Assembly: GCA_003561495.1 (NCBI GenBank)
Contig: PWWM01000243.1
Location: 1-16,604 of the forward strand
Reading direction: 5' to 3'
From: Gammaproteobacteria bacterium
GTDB lineage: Bacteria; Pseudomonadota; Gammaproteobacteria; Xanthomonadales; Wenzhouxiangellaceae
Length of the DNA stretch: 16,604 nucleotides
The translations under genes and the position numbers were made by a program. The notes beneath the pieces are model-generated. The model did no database searches and was not told where the DNA came from. It worked only from the letters and a program-made list of their open reading frames with translations. Below, piece by piece: positions 1 to 5,843 of this stretch; the stretch's first letter is position 1; each line of letters starts with the position of its first letter.

Positions 1-593
1 TGCGCCGTAAGCTCAATGAGCGCAATGCGGATCTCCTGGCATTGAACGAGCGCTTGACGTTCCTGGCTGGACATGACCATCTGACCGGCTTGCCCAATCG
101 CCGGCGCATCCTGGACTCGGTAGAACAGGCCGGACGCCGAGCCAGAGACTCGAAGCAGGCATTCTGTCTGGCCATGCTGGATCTGGATCGTTTCAAGCAG
201 GTCAATGACACCCTGGGTCATGCCGCCGGTGATGAAGTGCTGGTGGAATTCGCCCGCCGCACCAACCGGGTACTGCGCGGAGAGGATACCGTTTCCCGGG
301 TTGATCCAACCATGGATGACATGGGACGTTTCGGAGGCGAGGAGTTTCTGGCCATACTTCAGGACACCGACCTGGATGGCGCCTACCAGGCCGCCGAACG
401 TCTGCGCGAGGCCATCCGTTCGCAGCCATTTGAAACACACGCCGGTCCGGTCAGTTGCACGGTATCGATCGGTCTGGCCCGCTACCGGCCACCTGAACCC
501 CTGCGCAATACCCTGGCCAGGGCCGATCAGGCACTTTATCGCGCCAAGAAAGCAGGACGTGATCGGGTTGTGGCAGAATCCGTGGAGCCATGA
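1..593 (+). CDS. Diguanylate cyclase, GGDEF domain (5' end outside window)
   Basis: The frame is open from base 3, so the N-terminus (a sensor or membrane part) lies upstream. The visible part begins with a short Leu/Glu/Arg-rich helix and then a complete GGDEF domain, which makes c-di-GMP from two GTP. Numbering from the TTG at 42, it has the HLTGLPNRR entry motif (13-21), the Mg-binding DLDRFKQVND segment (47-56) and GGEEF at 98-102 (bases 333-347). The product-inhibition motif RxxD is present as RGED (79-82), but 15 residues separate it from GGEEF where family members normally have 5, so about 10 residues (roughly VDPTMDDMGR) are inserted. The stop overlaps the next gene as ATGA, which suggests translational coupling with the methyltransferase. 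Catalytic residues look intact. The sensory input is unknown because the start is missing. Confidence 0.93.
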   Translation, partial: RRKLNERNADLLALNERLTFLAGHDHLTGLPNRRRILDSVEQAGRRARDSKQAFCLAMLDLDRFKQVNDTLGHAAGDEVLVEFARRTNRVLRGEDTVSRVDPTMDDMGRFGGEEFLAILQDTDLDGAYQAAERLREAIRSQPFETHAGPVSCTVSIGLARYRPPEPLRNTLARADQALYRAKKAGRDRVVAESVEP

Positions 594-1750
594 GCCCGGA
601 CCAGCCACCCGCCACAACCCCCTGCCCTGCCTGCGGCACCGGCGTGTCGCACAGACCACTGTACCGACAGCGAGGCTTGCCCGTGCAGTCCTGCCTGATG
701 CCGGCCAGTGCCGGAGACGCCGGGGCGATTGCACGCCGCGACCTGGAATTGTTGCAATGTTTGGAATGCGGACTGGTGTTCAACCGGCACTTCGACCCAT
801 CCACCCAGGTGTTCAGCCCGGGCTATGAGGAAACCCAGGGTTTTTCGCCAACCTTTCGCCGTTTCGCCCGCGATCTTGCCGCGCAGCTGAACCAACGTTG
901 GACTCTGAATGGCAAGAGCGTCGTGGAAGTCGGTTGTGGCAAGGGAGAGTTTCTCGCCCTGATGTGTGAACAAGGCCAGTGTCACGGTCTCGGTATCGAT
1001 CCGGCCCATGATCCCGAGCGACGACCGGAATCGGCACCCGATCGGGTGGTTTACGAGCAGCGCTATTTTGACCGCACCGACATCGGGCTCAAGGCCGACT
1101 ACCTGGTCTGCCGGCACACCCTGGAACATATCGGCCCGGTTGGCGAATTTCTGGCCACGGTTTACGAGGTCTGCCGTGCCGGCGGCATCGGCGAGGTCTT
1201 TTTCGAGGTCCCGGAAGCGGCGCGGATATTTGAAGAAGGCGCGTTCTGGGACATCTACTACGAACACACCAACTATTTCGATGCGACCGCGCTGGAACAG
1301 GCCTTTGCCCGAGCCGGATTCGAGACCACCGGCATTGAATGGCTGTTCGATGATCAATACCTGGGCATTTACGCCAGGGCAGTAACGAACCCGCCCGACT
1401 CCACGGCGCCACCCCGGATCTTTTCCGGGCAACTCCTGGAGGAAACTTGTCGGTACTGGTACGAGCGCATCAGGCAGGCTCATGGCCAGGTCGTCATCTG
1501 GGGTTCCGGCTCCAAGGGCGTGGCGTTTCTGCATGCCGTCGATCCCGATGGCAAGGTCGCCGCCGCTGTCGATATCAACCCCTATCGCCAGGGACGTTTC
1601 ATGCCGGGTACCGGTCAACCGATCATTGCCCCTGAAAACCTCAAGTCCCTGCAACCGGCCCTGGTCATCATCATGAACCCGATCTACCGGGCAGAAATCT
1701 CGGCCATGCTCGATGATCTGGGTCTGAGTCCGGACATCGCCTGCGTTTGA
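590..1750 (+). CDS. Class I SAM-dependent C-methyltransferase of deoxysugar type (zinc + SAM + C-terminal domains)
   Basis: The 386-aa protein has the three-part layout of NDP-ketosugar 3-C-methyltransferases (TylC3/EvaC/TcaB9 type). An N-terminal zinc site is seen as C12-x2-C15 and C57-x2-C60. A Rossmann SAM domain has motif I VVEVGCGKGE at 111-120. The C-terminal domain carries GSGSKG (305-310) and a DINPYRQGRFMPGTG-like stretch (328-342). The active-site motif Y-x-E-H, which carries the proposed base in TcaB9, is seen as YYEH at 223-226. The likely reaction is methyl transfer to a sugar carbon next to a keto group; the substrate is not known. The ATG overlaps the diguanylate cyclase stop by 4 nt. 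It is more divergent than the second methyltransferase at 3560 (for example GSGSKG in place of GAAAKG), so it may act on another sugar or position. Confidence 0.88.
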   Translation: MSPDQPPATTPCPACGTGVSHRPLYRQRGLPVQSCLMPASAGDAGAIARRDLELLQCLECGLVFNRHFDPSTQVFSPGYEETQGFSPTFRRFARDLAAQLNQRWTLNGKSVVEVGCGKGEFLALMCEQGQCHGLGIDPAHDPERRPESAPDRVVYEQRYFDRTDIGLKADYLVCRHTLEHIGPVGEFLATVYEVCRAGGIGEVFFEVPEAARIFEEGAFWDIYYEHTNYFDATALEQAFARAGFETTGIEWLFDDQYLGIYARAVTNPPDSTAPPRIFSGQLLEETCRYWYERIRQAHGQVVIWGSGSKGVAFLHAVDPDGKVAAAVDINPYRQGRFMPGTGQPIIAPENLKSLQPALVIIMNPIYRAEISAMLDDLGLSPDIACV

Positions 1751-1831
1751 GCGCATTCGCGTGGCGGGATTGGGGTACAGTAGCCGCGCGATGCCATATG
1801 AGATGAAGCGAATGAATTGTCGAGTTCGATC

Positions 1832-2542
1832 ATGCAGGCCGTGATCGTGGCCGGCGGCCGGGGCCGGCGCATGCGCGAGTCCGGCGCATCGGTGCCCAAG
1901 CCGCTGGTTGCGCTGGCCGGCCAGCCGTTGATTGCCCATATCGCCGCCCACCTTCAGCGACATGACTTTTCGCGAATCGTGGTGGCGGTCGGTGAGCGGG
2001 CGGCGACGGTCATGCGTGGGGTGGAGCTGATCAACGCGCAGGACCGGGGACTGGAGCTTGAGTGTGTGGATACCGGCAAGGACACCGGCAATGCCGGGCG
2101 GCTGCTGCACCTGCGCAAAACCTTGACTGAACCTCGTTTTCTGATGTGCTGGTGCGATGTCGTCAGCGATCTGGACCTGGGCGCCATGGTGGAGGCACAC
2201 CGCGAACACGGGCGCCTGGCGACCCTGGCCGCCGTGCCCGAACCGGCACGCTTTGGCTACCTGCAACTCGAAGGGGATCGTATCCAGGATTTTTGTGAAA
2301 AGGATTCAAGCGATCAGCGCTGGATCAATGCCGGGTATGCGATGCTGGAATCGACAGTACTCGATCGAATCCAGGATTCATCCGAGTCCTGGGAACGTCA
2401 GACCCTGCCCGGCCTGATTGCCGATGACCAGGTCCGCGCCTTTTGCCATGAAGGCAATTGGCAAGCGGTGGACAGCCTGGCTGACCGCGACCGACTCGAG
2501 TTGGAGCTTCAACAGGGGCGTTGTCCATGGTTGGCGTCGTGA
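1832..2542 (+). CDS. RfbF-like sugar-1-phosphate cytidylyltransferase
   Basis: The 236-aa protein is a nucleotidyltransferase, expected to join a sugar 1-phosphate to CTP (or another NTP), releasing pyrophosphate. It shows the N-terminal signature AGGRGRRM (7-14) with PKPL (22-25) and the VDTGxxTxxxGRL stretch (79-91) that I associate with glucose-1-phosphate cytidylyltransferase RfbF. Further matches are ARFGYL (139-144), WINAGY (164-169), WERQTL (187-192) and NWQAVDSLAD (209-218). The two Mg-binding Asp positions appear kept (D109, D214), but the usual GDG around the first reads CDV. ATG 1832 is preferred because it puts the beta-1 strand at the N-terminus; an in-frame TTG at 1817 is possible, and neither has a strong Shine-Dalgarno. 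The 3' end overlaps the SDR gene, so the two are an operon. CDP specificity is inferred from family resemblance. Confidence 0.85.
   Translation: MQAVIVAGGRGRRMRESGASVPKPLVALAGQPLIAHIAAHLQRHDFSRIVVAVGERAATVMRGVELINAQDRGLELECVDTGKDTGNAGRLLHLRKTLTEPRFLMCWCDVVSDLDLGAMVEAHREHGRLATLAAVPEPARFGYLQLEGDRIQDFCEKDSSDQRWINAGYAMLESTVLDRIQDSSESWERQTLPGLIADDQVRAFCHEGNWQAVDSLADRDRLELELQQGRCPWLAS
2514..2518 (+). promoter_or_regulatory. Ribosome binding site of the SDR gene
   Basis: AGGGG lies 8 nt before ATG 2527 and only 2 nt before the alternative TTG 2521, so it fixes the start at 2527. It sits inside the 3' end of the nucleotidyltransferase gene. Confidence 0.7.
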
Positions 2543-3573
2543 ATGGCAAGGTCCTGGTCACCGGCCACCTTGGGTATGTCGGCACCGTCCTGACCCCGGT
2601 GCTGGAACAATCGGGCTGGCAGGTCACCGGCGCCGATATCGACTTGTACTCGGACTGCTCGGTGGCCATGCTTCCGAATCGCCCGCCCTGCCCGATCGCC
2701 GATTTCCGCGACTGGCCGGTCGAGGCGCTGGGCCAGTTCGATGCCATTGTTCACCTGGCCGGGCTATCCAATGATCCACTGGGCTCCCTGGATCCGGGTC
2801 TGACACATGCCATCAATCACCAGGCCGCAGTTGAACTGGCCCGGCGCGCCCGCGAGGGGGGCGTGCGACGTTTTGTGGTCGCCTCGAGCTGCTCGGTCTA
2901 TGGCGGCGGTGGTGAGCAGTGGCTGGACGAATCTTCTGCGACAAACCCGCTGACACCCTACGCCCAGGCCAAGCTTGATATGGAACAATCACTTTTCACC
3001 CTTTGTGAATGTGATTTCGAGGTTGTGATCATGCGCCCCGGGACCGTTTTCGGCGCCTCTCCCCGGCTGCGCTTTGACCTGGTCACCAATAACCTGGTGG
3101 CCTGGGCACTGAGCACCGGCTGCATACGCCTGAAAAGCGATGGCCAGGCCTGGCGGCCGTTGCTGCATGTCAGAGATCTGGCGCGCGCCATTTCCGGCCT
3201 GCTTGAAGCGCCATCGGATCAGGTGTCCGGACAAGTCTTCAATATCGGCTTCAACACCCTGAATTTGCGCGTCATTGACCTGGCCGAACGCCTGGCCACG
3301 GCCATGCCGAAAGCGCGCCTGCAGGTCGAGGGCATGGCCGACAGCGACCAGCGCTCCTACCGGGTCGATTGCACCAAACTGGCGAACTTGCTCGACGATT
3401 GGCGACCTTCGGCCCAGCCCGAGGACGTGGTTGACGAGCTGTCCGAATTGTTTGTCCAACGCCCGTTGACCCCGGAGCAGTTCGAGGGTGCGGACCTGGC
3501 CCGGGTGGCGCATCTGCGTGAGCGAATGGAACGCGGTGAAATTGATCGGGAATTGCGCAATGTCAGGCCTTGA
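2527..3573 (+). CDS. Extended SDR, NAD(P)-dependent nucleotide-sugar epimerase/dehydratase
   Basis: The 348-aa protein is an extended short-chain dehydrogenase acting on nucleotide sugars (epimerisation, dehydration or keto reduction). The NAD(P)-binding motif TGHLGYVG is at 12-19, the catalytic Ser lies in SSCSVYG (120-126) and the YxxxK pair is Y145/K149. RPLLHVRDLARA in the second half is the substrate-domain signature of this family. The SNDPLG and SPRLRFDLVTNNLV segments match a subgroup that I remember next to RfbF-type and C-methyltransferase genes. It overlaps the upstream gene by 16 nt and the downstream methyltransferase by 14 nt, so the three genes are co-transcribed and probably coupled. 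The exact reaction cannot be read from sequence. It lacks features that would mark it specifically as the 4,6-dehydratase RfbG. Confidence 0.88.
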   Translation: MVGVVNGKVLVTGHLGYVGTVLTPVLEQSGWQVTGADIDLYSDCSVAMLPNRPPCPIADFRDWPVEALGQFDAIVHLAGLSNDPLGSLDPGLTHAINHQAAVELARRAREGGVRRFVVASSCSVYGGGGEQWLDESSATNPLTPYAQAKLDMEQSLFTLCECDFEVVIMRPGTVFGASPRLRFDLVTNNLVAWALSTGCIRLKSDGQAWRPLLHVRDLARAISGLLEAPSDQVSGQVFNIGFNTLNLRVIDLAERLATAMPKARLQVEGMADSDQRSYRVDCTKLANLLDDWRPSAQPEDVVDELSELFVQRPLTPEQFEGADLARVAHLRERMERGEIDRELRNVRP

Positions 3574-4795
3574 GACACTGTCGCATTGTCGGGTGTGTGG
3601 CTCCGAAGACCTCGAATTGGTCCTAGACCTGGGCGAGCAACCGCTGGCCGACGGCCTGGTTGCCAGTGTCGATGAAGCCCGCAATGCGGCCTGCTACCCG
3701 TTGAGGCTGGCCCTGTGCCGGCCGTGTCATCTGCTCCAGTTGCTGGAAGTACCCGATCCGGAGATTCTTTTCGGTAGGGGTTTCCCCTACTTTTCCTCGG
3801 TGACGGCCGACCTGGTCCGGCACGCCGGCGAGCTGGTCGAAGACATCATCAAGCGTCAACCCCTGTCCGCTGACAGCCTGGTCGTGGAACTGGCCAGCAA
3901 TGATGGGTATCTTTTACAGCATGTTCGCAAGCACGGCATTGGGGTGCTGGGGATTGATCCGGCCGGCGGGCCGGCGAATGCGGCGAGAGAGGCCGGTATC
4001 GAAACGCTCGAGCGGTTTTTCGATCGGTCGCTGGGCGAAGAACTGGCCGAGTCAGGCCGGCAGGCCGATGTGGTCGTCGCCAATAATGTGCTGGCCCATG
4101 TGCCCGATCCGGTGAATTTTCTGGAAGGGGTGCGTACCCTGCTCAAGCCCGGTGGGCTGGTGGTCATGGAAGTCGCCTGGGGCCGGTCGCTGCTGGTCGG
4201 GCGCGCCTTCGATACGATCTATCATGAACATCACAGTTACTTCACCGCCAACTCACTGTGTGAATTGTTCAAGCGCGCCGGGCTGGCGATCGAGGCGATC
4301 CAACCACTGCGGGTGCATGGCGGCTCGTTACGCATTCGGGCCCGCCATGAGGCCGGCATGGATGAGCCCACCGAAGCGCTGATCGAGCGTGAACATCGGG
4401 AAGGCCTTTTTCATACCGTGGCCTGGAAAACCCTGGCCGATTCACTGGATGGGCTTCGTCAGGAGCTGATTGAATTTCTTGAAGACGAGAAAAAACGCGG
4501 GCAGCAACTGGCCGCCTACGGGGCCGCGGCCAAGGGCGCCATGCTGCTCAACTGGGCCGGCCTGGATTCAACCCCCCTGGCCTGGGTGGCCGATGCCAAC
4601 CCGCACAAGCAAGGTCGGTTCATACCGGGCACGGACCTGGAAGTGGTTTCACCACAGCGCGTTGAACAGGATCGTCCGGATCGGATTCTATTGTTGCCGT
4701 GGAACTGGGCCGAGGAGATTGCAAGGCAACAGAAGTCATGGACCGATGGCGGCGGACGATTCATCGTGCCCTTGCCCGAACCGCATTATCTGTAA
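3560..4795 (+). CDS. NDP-ketosugar C-methyltransferase (TylC3/EvaC-like)
   Basis: This 411-aa protein shows the full architecture of sugar C-methyltransferases. The zinc-binding N-terminus has C10-x2-C13 and C53-x2-C56. FPYFSSVT (75-82) carries the family's active-site Tyr region. The SAM motif is around VVELASNDG (108-116), the catalytic Y-H-E-H at 221-224, GAAAKG at 321-326, and the C-terminal domain contains NPHKQGRFIPGT (347-358) and PWNWAEEI (380-387). It is expected to methylate carbon 3 (or another alpha carbon) of a 4-keto sugar nucleotide, giving a branched sugar. ATG 3560 is chosen because a GGGA lies about 8 nt upstream and the reading begins just before the zinc motif; an earlier in-frame start at 3488 would add 24 residues with no family similarity. 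It is the last gene of the plus-strand sugar operon and is followed by the REP pair. Confidence 0.92.
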   Translation: MSGLETLSHCRVCGSEDLELVLDLGEQPLADGLVASVDEARNAACYPLRLALCRPCHLLQLLEVPDPEILFGRGFPYFSSVTADLVRHAGELVEDIIKRQPLSADSLVVELASNDGYLLQHVRKHGIGVLGIDPAGGPANAAREAGIETLERFFDRSLGEELAESGRQADVVVANNVLAHVPDPVNFLEGVRTLLKPGGLVVMEVAWGRSLLVGRAFDTIYHEHHSYFTANSLCELFKRAGLAIEAIQPLRVHGGSLRIRARHEAGMDEPTEALIEREHREGLFHTVAWKTLADSLDGLRQELIEFLEDEKKRGQQLAAYGAAAKGAMLLNWAGLDSTPLAWVADANPHKQGRFIPGTDLEVVSPQRVEQDRPDRILLLPWNWAEEIARQQKSWTDGGGRFIVPLPEPHYL

Positions 4796-4850
4796 CCTAG
4801 ACCGTGCGGGATTTCATCGCAATTGACGGGTGTCTTACTACGACGATTTT

Positions 4851-4928
4851 GTAGGTCGGCCCTACGTGGCCGACGGACCAGTGGAAGCGAAATCGATATC
4901 GTCCGTCGGGGACGTAGCCCCGACCTAC
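4851..4928. repeat. Pair of inverted REP elements (BIME-like)
   Basis: Two 28-nt elements face each other across a 22-nt spacer. Each starts with GTAG, the tetranucleotide that heads classical REP sequences, followed by a perfect 7-bp hairpin with loop CTACGT and a GGAC tail. Element 1 (4851-4878, plus) has stem GTCGGCC/GGCCGAC. Element 2 (4901-4928, minus) has GTCGGGG/CCCCGAC. The four differing bases are two compensating pairs, so pairing is kept. The pair lies between convergent genes ending at 4795 and 4956 and could also help terminate transcription from both sides. REP elements are usually mobilised by a RAYT transposase, which is not in this window. Confidence 0.85.
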
Positions 4929-4955
4929 GGATGTCGAGGCCGAATGTGAATGGAG

Positions 4956-5843
4956 TTATGCGCGGCGCGGGCGGAACAGTTCGCTGGCCAGCAGGCGGGC
5001 GTTGCGGGGGCCGGTGTGGTGGTGGCCGAGCAGCCAGCGGGTGAGTTGGCGATAGCAGGCCAGGCGTTCGCTGAGCGGCAATGGCACTCGGTGTATGGCA
5101 GCGCGGTATTCGGCCAGGCGGCGCCAGGTGGGGAAGCTCAGCTTGCCGCGGTGTTGCGGGTTGAACCAGGACAGGCGTTGGTGTTCGTCCTCGAAGCGGT
5201 GGATGGACGACTCTTCATGGGCGCGACGCTTGAACAGCACTTCGGGTATCAACCGGATGCGCCCATGCAAGGCCAGTTCGGCCAGCAGGTTGCGATCGGC
5301 CCCGACCCAGTCGCCGTGGCGGATGGTCTGTAACAGGATTTCGCGGCGCATGAGACCAAAGACCGCGATACACACATGCGGTCTGAGAATGGACTCGGCA
5401 AAGCGTTGCGAGGGCCGGTCTTGATCGAAGGGGCGTTCCTGAGCGTACTGGCCAATGATGGTGCCATGCTCGTCGATACCGCAACTTTTGCTGTGGACCA
5501 GCACGGTGTCGGATTCGGCATCGAGTACGGCCACGCATTCAGCCAGAAAGCGTGGGTGGCAAAGATCGTCGTGGGCCGCCCACTTGAAGTATTCGCCGTT
5601 GGCCATCTCCAGGGTCTGGTTGTAGTTTTGCGCCGCGCCCAGGTTGGACTCGTTGCGCCGGTAGCGGATGCGTGGGTCGCTGTTGGCAAAGACCCGGCAG
5701 ATTTCAGCCGTGCGATCAGTCGAGGCGTTGTCGGAGATGATCAACTCGAAATCCCGGAAGGTCTGGTCCTGGAGCGAACCAATGGCCTTGGCCAGGTAGC
5801 GCTCGCCGTTGTAGACCGGTAATCCGATGCTCAGGCGGGTCAC
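4956..5843 (-). CDS. Glycosyltransferase family 2
   Basis: The 295-aa protein has a GT-A fold signature from the first residues: GLPVYNGE (7-14), the nucleotide-binding SDNASTDRT stretch (37-45), NLGAAQNYN (67-75) and the metal-binding acidic motif HDD (91-93). No membrane segment is evident, so it should be a cytoplasmic or membrane-associated enzyme adding one sugar from an NDP donor to a glycan or protein-linked acceptor. The start is GTG 5843, whose G is also the last base of the upstream TAG stop (TAGTG), a strong sign of translational coupling with the TPR/phosphodiesterase-like gene. The donor sugar is not predictable; the NDP-sugar module on the other side of the REP pair is a candidate source. 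Confidence 0.9.
   Translation of the reverse strand: MTRLSIGLPVYNGERYLAKAIGSLQDQTFRDFELIISDNASTDRTAEICRVFANSDPRIRYRRNESNLGAAQNYNQTLEMANGEYFKWAAHDDLCHPRFLAECVAVLDAESDTVLVHSKSCGIDEHGTIIGQYAQERPFDQDRPSQRFAESILRPHVCIAVFGLMRREILLQTIRHGDWVGADRNLLAELALHGRIRLIPEVLFKRRAHEESSIHRFEDEHQRLSWFNPQHRGKLSFPTWRRLAEYRAAIHRVPLPLSERLACYRQLTRWLLGHHHTGPRNARLLASELFRPRRA

Noticed and set aside
536..2266. 576-codon open frame on the minus strand
   Set aside because: It lies antisense to the C-methyltransferase and nucleotidyltransferase genes, has no recognisable domain and a low-complexity composition. Long antisense frames are expected in GC-rich coding DNA.
4851..4928. Calling the REP pair a Rho-independent terminator
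   Set aside because: The hairpins are GC-rich but no T-run follows on either strand, and the GTAG-headed paired structure fits REP/BIME better.
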